A stretch of 64,000 nucleotides of DNA from positions 1-64,000 of the forward strand of contig JBBPYC010000091.1 in assembly GCA_038200275.1 (NCBI GenBank), given 5' to 3'. This document shows positions 27,938-36,067 of the stretch, one piece after another. The translations under genes were made by a program, and so were the position numbers. Position 1 is the stretch's first letter, and every line of letters starts with the position of its first letter. The notes under the pieces were generated by a model that worked only from the letters and a program-made list of their open reading frames with translations, was not told the DNA's origin and searched no databases. Source of the stretch: JBBPYC01 sp038200275 (GTDB lineage Bacteria > Pseudomonadota > Gammaproteobacteria > Burkholderiales > Burkholderiaceae_C).

Positions 27938-28330
27938 TCAGGGCTGCAGGTGTCGTCGAATCCATTCACCGAACGTCGCTTCGTCGGTTTCGCCCGCCGC
28001 GAGTGCCAGCATTGCCAACACGCAGTTGGCGTCGGGTGCGATCAGCTCGGCGCCGTTCAGGGCCAGAAACAACTCGCACGCAACGAACGCCGTCCGCTTG
28101 TTGTCATCGATGAATGGATGATTGCGTGCAATACCGAGCGCGTAAGCCGCTGCCAAATCGGCAATGTCCGGTTGCCCATAGGGGGCCAACTGCTGCGGCC
28201 GAGCCAACGCGGAGGCCAGCAGTTTGTCATCGCGTACACCTGTTCCGCCGCCGTGCTCTGCAAGTTGCTCCTCATGCACTGCAGCTACGACCGAATCTTG
28301 CAGCCACACCCATTCCCGCTCAGTGCTCAC
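27938..28330 (-). CDS. doc: Death-on-curing (Doc/Fic) family toxin
   Basis: This 130-residue Doc-type toxin carries the Fic motif HPFIDDNKR (residues 71-79; HxFxDxNKR), preceded by AAYALGIARN and followed by TAFVACELFLALNG. Doc proteins phosphorylate elongation factor Tu and stop translation. Its ATG overlaps the stop of the antitoxin gene (ATGA), the usual arrangement. It is on the strand opposite to the urease genes, between ureC and ureE, and converges with ureC. Confidence 0.9.
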   Translation of the reverse strand: MSTEREWVWLQDSVVAAVHEEQLAEHGGGTGVRDDKLLASALARPQQLAPYGQPDIADLAAAYALGIARNHPFIDDNKRTAFVACELFLALNGAELIAPDANCVLAMLALAAGETDEATFGEWIRRHLQP

Positions 28331-28551
28331 TTGGCAAGCTCGCGCAGCACGTTGCGGCGCTTCTTCATGATCTGGCGCGCAGCGGTCATTTGGGTCTCGA
28401 ACTCCTCGCTGTACGGCGTCAACGTCACCCCATTCGCCGCATCGGTCACGAACAATGTGTCGCCCTTCTGGACTTTCAGCCGCGCCAATACTTCCTTCGG
28501 CAAGATGATGCCAACCGAATTGCCGATTTGGGTGAGTTTCAAAGCAGTCAC
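28327..28551 (-). CDS. AbrB/MazE-type antitoxin
   Basis: This 74-residue protein has an N-terminal SpoVT/AbrB DNA-binding domain: LTQIGNSVGIILPKEVLARL, then KVQKGDTLFVTD. A C-terminal helical tail (EEFETQMTAARQIMKKRRNV) would bind and neutralise the Doc toxin. The start is GTG 28551 with AAGGA six bases upstream. It probably represses its own promoter at the palindrome at 28567-28582. Confidence 0.88.
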   Translation of the reverse strand: MTALKLTQIGNSVGIILPKEVLARLKVQKGDTLFVTDAANGVTLTPYSEEFETQMTAARQIMKKRRNVLRELAK

Positions 28552-28566
28552 GATGCGTCCTTAAGT

Positions 28567-28582
28567 TATAACTTTGGTTATA
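28567..28582 (-). promoter_or_regulatory. Palindromic operator/promoter of the toxin-antitoxin pair
   Basis: tataac-tttg-gttata is a 6-bp-arm palindrome 15 bp upstream of the antitoxin start, in an AT-rich stretch that can supply a -10 box (tataat-like). AbrB-type antitoxins bind such dyads. It also lies 38 bp upstream of ureE on the other strand, so the antitoxin may affect ureEFG. Confidence 0.6.
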
Positions 28583-28619
28583 TTAAATTGAATCCAACAC
28601 TGTGGGAAGGCTTGCCCAT

Positions 28620-29189
28620 ATGCTGATCGCCAACCGATTGATGCCTCAAGGGCGTGGGCTCGCTCCGGTGCTGCTCAAGCGCGCCGCCACGGTCGAACTC
28701 GATTGGGACGTGCGCCAGAAAAGCCGGTTCGACGCGACCGATTCGACGGGCCGCAGGCTCGGCATTTTTCTCCCGCGCGGCAGTGTGGTGCGCGGCGGCG
28801 ATGTGCTGGTGGTGGAGGACGGCTCGCTGCTGCGCGTGCTGGCTGCACCGCAGCGGGTCATCGTCATCACGCATTGCCCGCAGCACGGCGCATCGTTCGA
28901 CCTGATCCGCGCGGCCTATCACTTGGGAAATCGGCACGTGCCGATCGAGTTGAAGCCCGATCACCTGAAGATCGAGCCCGATCACGTGCTGGCCGATCTG
29001 CTGCGTGCGATGCACTTGATCGTGCGCGAAGCCGACGAAGCGTTCGAGCCGGAGGCCGGCGCTTATGCAGCACACGGCGCCGCACCGGCGCACGCGCACG
29101 CTGGACACGATCATGAGCATGGGACGCACGGCCACGAACATGGCCTGCATCACGGCAGCCACGACCACGCTGCGCATGACGACCACTGA
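28620..29189 (+). CDS. ureE: Urease accessory nickel chaperone UreE
   Basis: This 189-residue protein delivers nickel to the urease activation complex. The N-terminal peptide-binding domain includes TVELDWDVRQKSRFDATDST and LGIFLPRGSVVRGGDVLVVE. The metal-binding domain has AYHLGNRHVPIELKPDHLKI and VLADLLRAMHLIV. The last 40 residues are very His-rich (HAHAGHDHEHGTHGHEHGLH and more), a nickel-storage tail. GGGAAGG precedes ATG 28620. It begins a second urease block, ureE-F-G. Confidence 0.95.
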   Translation: MLIANRLMPQGRGLAPVLLKRAATVELDWDVRQKSRFDATDSTGRRLGIFLPRGSVVRGGDVLVVEDGSLLRVLAAPQRVIVITHCPQHGASFDLIRAAYHLGNRHVPIELKPDHLKIEPDHVLADLLRAMHLIVREADEAFEPEAGAYAAHGAAPAHAHAGHDHEHGTHGHEHGLHHGSHDHAAHDDH

Positions 29190-29193
29190 GAAA

Positions 29194-29874
29194 ATGCCTG
29201 TGGCAGCGGTTCTGCTGCAGCTCATGCGGCTGGCTTCGCCTGCGCTGCCGGTCGGTGGGTTTTCTTACTCCGAAGGGCTGGAAGCGCTGGTGGATCGGTC
29301 ATCTGTTGCTACGGAAGGAATAGCAACCAGGTGGCTGATCGAATCGCTGCAGCTGAATCTCGCACGCAGCGATCTGGCCGTGCTCTCGCAAGCAATCGAC
29401 GCCTGGCGCAGTGATGACCTCGACCGCATCGACGCACTGAACCAATGGGTGCTGCAGACTCGTGAAAGCAGCGAGTTTCGCGCGCAAACCGTGCAGATGG
29501 GCCGCTCGATGATCGAATGGCTGCGCAACGATGAGGGCGCCGACGCCGCTGCCGTCGAATGGCTGGCCACGCGCGAGCCGGCGTTCCCGATCGCGTTCGC
29601 GCTTGCGGTGGCCGGCACGCAAGCCTCCACACGCGACGGTCTGGTGGCCTACGCCAGCGGCTGGGCTGAGAACATGGTGCAAGCCGCGATCAAGGCGGTG
29701 CCGTTCGGCCAGCTGGCCGGCCAGCGCATCCTGGCGCGGTTGACGGCCGAGATTCCCGCTGCGGTCACATACGCCATTGGCTTGCCCGACGACGATCGGC
29801 AGGCGTTTTCCCCGATGCTTGCGATCCTGTCTTCGCAGCATGAAGTCCAGTACTCGAGGTTGTTCCGCTCATGA
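29194..29874 (+). CDS. ureF: Urease accessory protein UreF
   Basis: UreF acts with UreD and UreG to load nickel into apo-urease and gates GTP hydrolysis by UreG. The protein has about 226 residues, with the family start LLQLMRLASPALPVGGFSYS, EGLEALVD, and later FALAVAGTQASTRDGLVAYA and SGWAENMVQAAIKAVPFGQ. ATG 29194 is used; ATG 29176, inside the ureE end, is also possible. The stop overlaps the ureG start (ATGA). Confidence 0.93.
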   Translation: MPVAAVLLQLMRLASPALPVGGFSYSEGLEALVDRSSVATEGIATRWLIESLQLNLARSDLAVLSQAIDAWRSDDLDRIDALNQWVLQTRESSEFRAQTVQMGRSMIEWLRNDEGADAAAVEWLATREPAFPIAFALAVAGTQASTRDGLVAYASGWAENMVQAAIKAVPFGQLAGQRILARLTAEIPAAVTYAIGLPDDDRQAFSPMLAILSSQHEVQYSRLFRS

Positions 29875-30542
29875 GCACAGCACTGCACCACATCCCGAAC
29901 CGAAGCAAGAAGCTGCCGCCGCTGCGCGTCGGCATCGGTGGGCCGGTCGGCTCCGGCAAAACCACGTTGCTCGAAATGCTCTGTAAGGCGATGCGTGACA
30001 AGTGGGATCTGGTTGCGATCACCAACGACATCTACACAAAGGAAGACCAGCGCCTGCTAACCGTGAGCGGCGCGCTGCCGGCCGAACGCATCATGGGCGT
30101 GGAGACCGGCGGCTGCCCACACACCGCGATCCGCGAAGACGCATCGATCAACCTAGAAGCCATCGACCGCATGCTGGTCGACTTCCCCGATGCCGATGTC
30201 GTTTTTATCGAAAGCGGCGGCGACAACCTCGCGGCCACCTTTAGCCCCGAGCTGTCCGATCTCACGATCTACGTGATCGACGTGGCCGCTGGTGAAAAAA
30301 TCCCGAGGAAGGGCGGCCCTGGCATCACCAAGAGCGACTTGTTCATCATCAACAAGACCGACTTGGCACCGCATGTGGGCGCCGACCTGAGCGTGATGGA
30401 AGCCGACACCCGCCGCATGCGCGTCACCCACACGCCCGGCGGCGTCAAACCGTTCGTGATGACGAATCTGCGCACGCAGACCGGCGTGGCCGAAGTGGTG
30501 GCGTTCATTGAACAACAGGGTATGTTGGTGTCAGCGAACTGA
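29871..30542 (+). CDS. ureG: Urease accessory GTPase UreG
   Basis: This 223-residue SIMIBI GTPase couples GTP hydrolysis to nickel insertion. Visible are the P-loop GIGGPVGSGKTTLLEMLCKA, the nickel-binding GVETGGCPHTAIREDAS (CPH motif), VVFIESGGDNLAATFSPELS, and the base-recognition IINKTDLAP. It ends the ureEFG block and converges with the MFS gene, whose stop is 10 bp away. No ureD follows. Confidence 0.96.
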   Translation: MSTALHHIPNRSKKLPPLRVGIGGPVGSGKTTLLEMLCKAMRDKWDLVAITNDIYTKEDQRLLTVSGALPAERIMGVETGGCPHTAIREDASINLEAIDRMLVDFPDADVVFIESGGDNLAATFSPELSDLTIYVIDVAAGEKIPRKGGPGITKSDLFIINKTDLAPHVGADLSVMEADTRRMRVTHTPGGVKPFVMTNLRTQTGVAEVVAFIEQQGMLVSAN

Positions 30543-30552
30543 CGGCGACGCT

Positions 30553-31830
30553 TCAAACGGTCGTGGTGGTGGTTTGCACCATCCGGGCACGCCCCGCACC
30601 CAGGCCGGCGGCCACGGCGACGGTGCCGATCGCGACGACCAGCCACCAGGTGGCGGAGAAGTCGCCCGTCCAGCCACGCAACAGGCCCGCCAGCATCGGC
30701 CCGCAGGCGGCGATCAGGTAGCCAACGCCTTGGGCCATGCCGGACAGTTGCGCCGCAACCTGCGAATCCGGAGAGCGCAGCACGATCAGGGTCAAAGCCA
30801 GTGCAAACGAGCCGCCCTGGGCGATGCCCAGCAGCACAGCCCACCCCCAGATGCCGCCGAGCGGCGCGAACAGGCAGCCGAACAACGACGCCACGGTGAG
30901 CGTCACCGTGGCCGCAGCCAGCGCGGACTGACTGCGGCAACGCACTGCTGCCAGCGGCACCGCCAGGCAGGTCACCACTTGCGTGAGCACGGCGACGGAC
31001 ACCGCATAGCCGGCCGTCTCTGCATCCAGCCCGCGCTCGCGCAGGATCGGCGCGAGCCAGCCCATCACGATGTAAGCCAGCGCCGATTGCAAACCCATGA
31101 ACAATGTGACCTGCCAGGCCAGCGCGTCGCGCCAAAGTCCGCGCACCTGCACCGTCAACTCCGACGCGAGCGGGCGGCACGGCAACGCCAGCGGCGCCCA
31201 CAGCACGCACACCAATGCAGCCGGCAGCGCCCAGACCGCCAGCGCCCGCGCCCAACCTCCGCCGATCGCGTGCTCGATCGGCACCGTGAACGCGGCGCCG
31301 CCCGCCGCCCCGGCGCAGACGGCCATTGTGTAGAACCCCATCATCAGCGCGGTGGAGTGCGCGAAATCGCGCTTGATCAGGCCCGACATCAACACGTTGG
31401 CGACTGCAATGCCGGTGCCGGCCAGCGCCGTGGCGGCGAACAGCACCGGCAAGGAACCGGCCCCGCGCAACCCCGTGCCCAGTGCCACCAGCACCAAGCA
31501 CGCGAGCAGCGTCCGCTCGGTCCCGAAGCGCCGGCCGAGGCGCGGCGCCAGCATTGCGAACAGCCCGAGGCAGACCACCGGCAGTGTCGTCAACGCGCTG
31601 GCGCCGCCGGGCGAAAGGCCGGTGCGTTCCATGATCTCCGGCAGCACCACCGACAGGCTGGAGAACACCGGGCGCAGGTTGAATCCGATCAACACCACGC
31701 TCAAGCCCATCAGCCAGCGCCGTCCCGCGGTTGCCGCCGGGGTGGGCGGGGCGGCCGGCAGGTGGTCGGCCTCCGCATCGATCACCAAGTCATCGGGAGA
31801 GGCCACAGGGACAGCAGAACTCAGGGACAT
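30553..31830 (-). CDS. MFS transporter, CynX/NimT type
   Basis: This 425-residue carrier has twelve predicted membrane helices. The first, LMGLSVVLIGFNLRPVFSSL, has the NLRP motif of CynX/NimT-type transporters. RLGRRFGTERTLL is the MFS loop 2-3 motif, and MGFYTMAVCAGAAGGAAFTV a later helix. Substrates in the group include cyanate and nitroimidazoles; its place between urease and ureide-type genes suggests a small nitrogenous compound. ATG 31830 precedes a 40-residue polar N-terminus; the frame is open further upstream. No operon partner overlaps. Confidence 0.8.
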   Translation of the reverse strand: MSLSSAVPVASPDDLVIDAEADHLPAAPPTPAATAGRRWLMGLSVVLIGFNLRPVFSSLSVVLPEIMERTGLSPGGASALTTLPVVCLGLFAMLAPRLGRRFGTERTLLACLVLVALGTGLRGAGSLPVLFAATALAGTGIAVANVLMSGLIKRDFAHSTALMMGFYTMAVCAGAAGGAAFTVPIEHAIGGGWARALAVWALPAALVCVLWAPLALPCRPLASELTVQVRGLWRDALAWQVTLFMGLQSALAYIVMGWLAPILRERGLDAETAGYAVSVAVLTQVVTCLAVPLAAVRCRSQSALAAATVTLTVASLFGCLFAPLGGIWGWAVLLGIAQGGSFALALTLIVLRSPDSQVAAQLSGMAQGVGYLIAACGPMLAGLLRGWTGDFSATWWLVVAIGTVAVAAGLGAGRARMVQTTTTTV

Positions 31831-32101
31831 GGGCAGCAGCGAAGTGCAATAAACAAAAAAACGAGTGGCAGGGGGTTGATGCGCCAGCCAGCGGATCGGT
31901 GATCCTGTAGCGCTTCGATTGTCGGGTGGGCGGAGTACGGCCACGCGGCAGCTTGTGTCCGGTGCATTGGCCGATGGCCGACAGCCCGGTGCGTTGCCTA
32001 ACGCCTCGTGCCGCTGGCGTTAGGCGCGTGGCCTCGGCCAACGAACATTTGCCGCAACGCAGGTGACGTGTCGACCGACGTGGTTGATCGAATTCGTGCG
32101 T

Positions 32102-32788
32102 TCATTTCGGGCGTTGGCTTCGCCAGGGTTGCCTCTCGGCAAACAGCGTTCGACAACGCTGCACACCGCACATCACACCGTCCAATACGGGAAGACCGCA
32201 CGCGTCCGTCAACCGATCGGCATAACCACAGAGCACAGCGCCCGCAAGCACGACGGCCTCAGCGCCTGAATTGCGCAGTCGGCCACAGGCCCGTGCCAGC
32301 ACATCGAGCACATCGGGTGATACGCGCAGCGCGTCGGCAGCGAATGCAGCCGGCAGTTCGGGGGCCTCAAAGGCGATCACGTTCGATCCGAACCCGGCCT
32401 GCTCAACCCGCTCCCGGTACAACGGCAGCAACGCGGCCCCCAGCGTAAGCAGGCCGATGCGTTCGGTGGTGGTCCGAGCGGAGAACAGCGCGGCTTCGGT
32501 CATGCCGACGATCGGCAACTGCGGATGCCGCCGACGCAGCGCGGCAGCAGCGCCATCGAGCGAGATCGCCAGCAGCACGGCATCGTGCGTCGCCGCATGC
32601 GCATCGGCGAGCCGCAACGCGCTGAGTTCGGCTTGCGCAAGCTGGCTCGCATCACGCACCACGAGCGGGCCGTCCGGCGCGGTCAAGGCCGTCAACGTGT
32701 CGCTGGGTTCGAGCGCGGCCCGCGCCGATTCGGCCAGACGCTCGGTAATCGAGTGCGATGCATTCGGGTTGATCAGCAGCAGCTTCAT
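32102..32788 (-). CDS. Asp/Glu/hydantoin racemase family protein
   Basis: This 228-residue protein starts MKLLLINPNASHSITERLAE, the hallmark of hydantoin/allantoin racemases. The usual two catalytic Cys are not in place: the first block reads LLAISLDGAAAAL where ACFxDP is expected, and the second reads VVLAGAVLCGYADRL where GCAGM is expected, with a Cys displaced by a few positions. It may therefore have another activity. Its ATG overlaps the stop of the upstream GntR regulator gene (ATGA), so the two are co-translated. Confidence 0.8.
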   Translation of the reverse strand: MKLLLINPNASHSITERLAESARAALEPSDTLTALTAPDGPLVVRDASQLAQAELSALRLADAHAATHDAVLLAISLDGAAAALRRRHPQLPIVGMTEAALFSARTTTERIGLLTLGAALLPLYRERVEQAGFGSNVIAFEAPELPAAFAADALRVSPDVLDVLARACGRLRNSGAEAVVLAGAVLCGYADRLTDACGLPVLDGVMCGVQRCRTLFAERQPWRSQRPK

Positions 32789-33498
32789 TTGCCGAAGATC
32801 GCCGCCAGGTCGACGTCCGAGGTGGCTGGCTCCAGCTTGAGGCTTTGCTCAATGTGCTCCAGATGTTGAAGCATCAGCGCTTCCGCCTTGGCCGCATCGC
32901 GGCTTGCGATCGCCTGCGTGATATGCGCATGCTCGTCGGCCCGGCAACTGGTGGCGGTCGGTGCGTCGTACAGCACGATGATCAGGCAGGTCAGCGTCGA
33001 GAGTTCGCGCATCTGGCGCGTGAACATGGCGTTGCCGGCCAGCTCGGCCAGCAGCGTATGGAATTCACCCGACAGCCGAACGATCGCGCGCTGATCGTCG
33101 CGCTCGTGCGCGTCCTGCTCCATGCCGCAATGCTGGCGCAGCCGCGCAAGCCGCTCAGGGGTCAGGGTGTCGATCAGTCGACGCACCACGGCCGGCTCGA
33201 TCAGGCGGCGCGCTTCGAATACGTCCATGGCCTGCTCGATCGATGGCTTGGCGACGAACGCACCGCGCTGCGGAAACAGCTCGACGATCTGCTCATGCGC
33301 CAGCCGGCTGAGCACATCGCGGATGCGCGCACGGCTGACACCGAAGATCTCGGCCAGCCGTTCTTCGACCAGTTTGGTGCCTGGCAGCAGCCGGTGCTCA
33401 AGGATCGCCCCGTAGATGCGGTCGTAGATATCGTCTTGCAGCGATTCACGCGCCTGGCGTACCAACGCCGGGGACTTGCGGGCTCGGGAAGTCGGCAT
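32785..33498 (-). CDS. GntR family regulator, FadR/FCD subfamily
   Basis: This 237-residue regulator has a winged helix at about 20-85: IYDRIYGAILEHRLLPGTKL, EERLAEIFGVSRARIRDVLS, RLAHEQIVELFPQRGAFVA. An FCD ligand-binding domain follows, with EARRLIEPAVVRRL, SGEFHTLLAELAGNAMFTRQ and a metal-binding His in HITQAIASRDAAKAEALM. FCD regulators respond to small carboxylates. It is coupled to the racemase-like gene and probably controls the hydantoinase/TRAP cluster; candidate operators are at 34395-34446. Confidence 0.92.
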   Translation of the reverse strand: MPTSRARKSPALVRQARESLQDDIYDRIYGAILEHRLLPGTKLVEERLAEIFGVSRARIRDVLSRLAHEQIVELFPQRGAFVAKPSIEQAMDVFEARRLIEPAVVRRLIDTLTPERLARLRQHCGMEQDAHERDDQRAIVRLSGEFHTLLAELAGNAMFTRQMRELSTLTCLIIVLYDAPTATSCRADEHAHITQAIASRDAAKAEALMLQHLEHIEQSLKLEPATSDVDLAAIFGK

Positions 33499-33590
33499 GA
33501 TGGAGCGTGTCGGCGGCGAGGTGGGTGGTGGTGGAGGCCGTGGATCATGGATAGCGCGTACTTGCTGCGCTATTCCGACGTGGTCCTGTT

Positions 33591-34316
33591 TCAGCGCCAG
33601 CCGAACAGCCGTCCCCAGCCCTGCACAACGGCCGGATCGGCGCCGACCGCCCGCAACGCGCCCCAGACCGTGGTGCTGACGGTGTCGAGCAGCGGGATGT
33701 CCAGCTCGGCTTCGATCGCCGCTGCCAGCGGCGCTGCATGCAGATTGGTGCAGAACGTCGTGATGGCCTGCGGGGAGGCGGAAGCAACCTCGTGCATCAG
33801 CGCTTTCAGCCGGTCCGGTTGGATCAGTGCGAAGTCGTGATTGACGTGGATGTCCAGATGCCGCTCCGCCACCACTTCGACGCCGATGCCTGCGTAGTTG
33901 CTGACGATGCGCTGCTGCACATCGGCGGTATAGGGCGTGACCAGCGCGAGCCGCCGGATGTCTTTCAGGGCAAGCAGTTCATTGAGCGCAAGCACCGCCG
34001 TGGTCGCTGGAATACCCGTGTCTTCTGTGATGCGCGCGATCAACCGGCGATCGGTCTCGAAGCCGCGCCAGCCCGCAGCGGTGCCGCTCCAGGCGATCAC
34101 ATCGACTTTTGCATCGGCGAGCAACCGGGCGGCGACAAGGATATGGCTGTCGTCGAACTGACCCAGCGCTTTCTCGGACAGTGAGATTTCGGTAACGGGA
34201 AAGCGCGCGAAGTGCGCGCTGCAATCCGGCACGGCTGCTGCCAGTGCGCTCGTCAACGGCTCCAGTGCGGTGTTGGAAGACGGCGTCAATACGCCAATTC
34301 GGATCGTTTTGGTCAA
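33591..34316 (-). CDS. Maleate isomerase/arylmalonate decarboxylase-like protein
   Basis: This 241-residue member of the Asp/Glu racemase superfamily begins IRIGVLTPSSNTALEPLTSA, the PSSNT pattern of maleate cis-trans isomerases and arylmalonate decarboxylases. The first catalytic Cys position reads VIAWSGTAAGWRG (Ser); the second is kept in ITTFCTNLHAAPLA. A single C-terminal Cys is the arrangement of arylmalonate decarboxylase, which lacks racemase activity, so a decarboxylase or isomerase role is possible. It is divergent from the hydantoinase gene, and the shared 322-bp gap holds two TTGTCGAC dyads. Confidence 0.78.
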   Translation of the reverse strand: MTKTIRIGVLTPSSNTALEPLTSALAAAVPDCSAHFARFPVTEISLSEKALGQFDDSHILVAARLLADAKVDVIAWSGTAAGWRGFETDRRLIARITEDTGIPATTAVLALNELLALKDIRRLALVTPYTADVQQRIVSNYAGIGVEVVAERHLDIHVNHDFALIQPDRLKALMHEVASASPQAITTFCTNLHAAPLAAAIEAELDIPLLDTVSTTVWGALRAVGADPAVVQGWGRLFGWR

Positions 34317-34394
34317 CGTAAATCTCCTGTGGTCCAGACCTTGAAGTGCCTGCGCAACAAGGGGATGGTTCGCATCATGACAACCTGAGTGCAG

Positions 34395-34406
34395 ATTGTC
34401 GACAGT
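34395..34406. promoter_or_regulatory. Candidate GntR operator 1
   Basis: attgtcgacagt is a near-perfect dyad of the type bound by FCD-type GntR regulators (TnGTnnACnA). It lies in the gap between the divergent isomerase-like and hydantoinase genes. Confidence 0.45.
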
Positions 34407-34434
34407 CGGGTAAACACCGATGTCGCAAATGGAC

Positions 34435-34446
34435 TTTGTCGACCAC
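34435..34446. promoter_or_regulatory. Candidate GntR operator 2
   Basis: tttgtcgaccac repeats the TTGTCGAC core exactly 40 bp (centre to centre) from operator 1, which places both on the same face of the helix. The rest of the 34317-34638 gap holds no gene; a ttgaca at 34577-34582 could be a -35 box for the hydantoinase. Confidence 0.4.
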
Positions 34447-34638
34447 GATGTCTACAGTTTCCAAGCAGTGAGTGACGTCACGAGTTCGCAAGTTGGCACA
34501 GGTTCTGCATTATGGCTTTCACCTCATGCTCTTAACACCCGATATGCGCAAAGTCAGAGATATCTATTCAACTCTGTTGACAGGAATGTTGGCAAACGGG
34601 GCGCGTCTGCCTGCGATCGATATGCTGGGGTGCGGCAG

Positions 34639-36060
34639 ATGAGCGAGGCGACGCTCGACCTGGTAATTCGCAGTGCCAGAGTCGCCACCGCAAGCGATTG
34701 CTTTCGCAGCGACATCGGCATTCGCGATGGCCGAATCGCGCTGTTGGGGGAGGGCTTGCCAGCCGGCAAGCGAGAGATCGACGCCGCAGGCCGTGTGGTC
34801 ACGCCGGGCGGCGTCGATGCGCATTGCCACCTCGATCAGCCAATGCCCGCGCCGATGCGCATGGCCGACGACTTCGACACCGGCACCCGATCCGCCGCTT
34901 GCGGAGGCACCACCACGGTGATCCCGTTCGCTGCACAGGAAAAAGGCCAGTCGCTGCGCGCTGCCGTGGAGGACTATCACCACCGCGCCGCGGGCAAGGC
35001 CCACATCGACTACGCGTTCCACCTGATCGTGAGCGATCCGACACCTGAAGTGTTGCAGCAGGAGCTGCCCGCGCTGATCGATGAGGGCTATACGTCGTTC
35101 AAGGTCTACATGACTTATGACGACCTGAAGCTCGACGACGGCCAGATCCTCGACGTGCTGGCCGTGGCGCGCGAGCACGGTGCGATGGCGATGATCCATG
35201 CCGAGAACGCCGACTGCATCGAATGGCTCACGAAGCGGCTTGAAGCGGCCGGTCGCACCGCACCGCGGTTTCATGCGGCGTCCCGCCCGATGCTGGTCGA
35301 ACGCGAAGCAACGCACCGCGCCATCGCGCTGTCCGAGCTGGTCGACGTGCCGATCCTGATCGTGCATGTCTCTGGCCGCGAGGCAGTCGAGCAGATTCGT
35401 TGGGCACGCGGCCACGGGCTGCAAGTGTTCGCTGAGACGTGTCCGCAATACCTGTTCCTGACGGCCGATGATCTAGGCCTTGACGACAGCTACGGCGGCG
35501 CCCGTTGTGTCTGCAGCCCGCCGCCGCGCGACAAGGCCAACCAGGAAGTGATCTGGCACGGCCTGAGCGACGGCCTGTTTACGGTGTTCTCATCCGACCA
35601 TGCGCCGTTCAAGTACGACGATCCAGCGGGCAAGAAGCTCGGCGGTGAAGAGGTGCCGTTCCGCTACATCCCGAACGGCACGCCGGGTCTTGAGACCCGC
35701 ATGGCGCTGCTGTATTCCGAAGGCGTGCTGGCGGGCCGCATCACGCTGGAGAAATTTGTCGAACTGACCTCGACCAATCCCGCCAAAGCCTATGGCCTGC
35801 ATCCGCGCAAAGGCAGCATCTCGATCGGTGCGGATGCCGACCTGGTGATCTGGGACGAGGGCGCGTTCACGATCTCGAACGACCGGCTGCACCACGCGGT
35901 CGACTACACACCGTATGAAGGCAAGACGCTGCGCGCGTGGCCGGGGCTCACGCTGGTCGGCGGGGAAGTGGTCTGGGACGGCAAGGATTTCCATCCGCGT
36001 GCTGGTCGCGGTCAGTTCTTGCAGTGTGGCCAACCCAGTTTGCAGCCAGTGCGCCGGTGA
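34639..36060 (+). CDS. Dihydropyrimidinase/hydantoinase
   Basis: This 473-residue cyclic amidohydrolase opens hydantoin or dihydropyrimidine rings to N-carbamoyl acids. The binuclear zinc site is complete: HxH in DAHCHLDQP (residues 62 and 64), the Lys carbamylated in SFKVYMTYD (155), His 187 in MIHAEN, His 243 in IVHVSG, and Asp 320 in SSDHAPF. GARCVCSPPPRDK and the C-terminal IGADADLVIWD are typical. ATG 34639 is chosen because the family starts LDLVIRSARV; the open frame goes back to 34420. The next gene, a racemase-family protein, starts 8 bp after the stop, as in hydantoin-utilisation operons. Confidence 0.9.
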   Translation: MSEATLDLVIRSARVATASDCFRSDIGIRDGRIALLGEGLPAGKREIDAAGRVVTPGGVDAHCHLDQPMPAPMRMADDFDTGTRSAACGGTTTVIPFAAQEKGQSLRAAVEDYHHRAAGKAHIDYAFHLIVSDPTPEVLQQELPALIDEGYTSFKVYMTYDDLKLDDGQILDVLAVAREHGAMAMIHAENADCIEWLTKRLEAAGRTAPRFHAASRPMLVEREATHRAIALSELVDVPILIVHVSGREAVEQIRWARGHGLQVFAETCPQYLFLTADDLGLDDSYGGARCVCSPPPRDKANQEVIWHGLSDGLFTVFSSDHAPFKYDDPAGKKLGGEEVPFRYIPNGTPGLETRMALLYSEGVLAGRITLEKFVELTSTNPAKAYGLHPRKGSISIGADADLVIWDEGAFTISNDRLHHAVDYTPYEGKTLRAWPGLTLVGGEVVWDGKDFHPRAGRGQFLQCGQPSLQPVRR

Positions 36061-36067
36061 CCGACCC

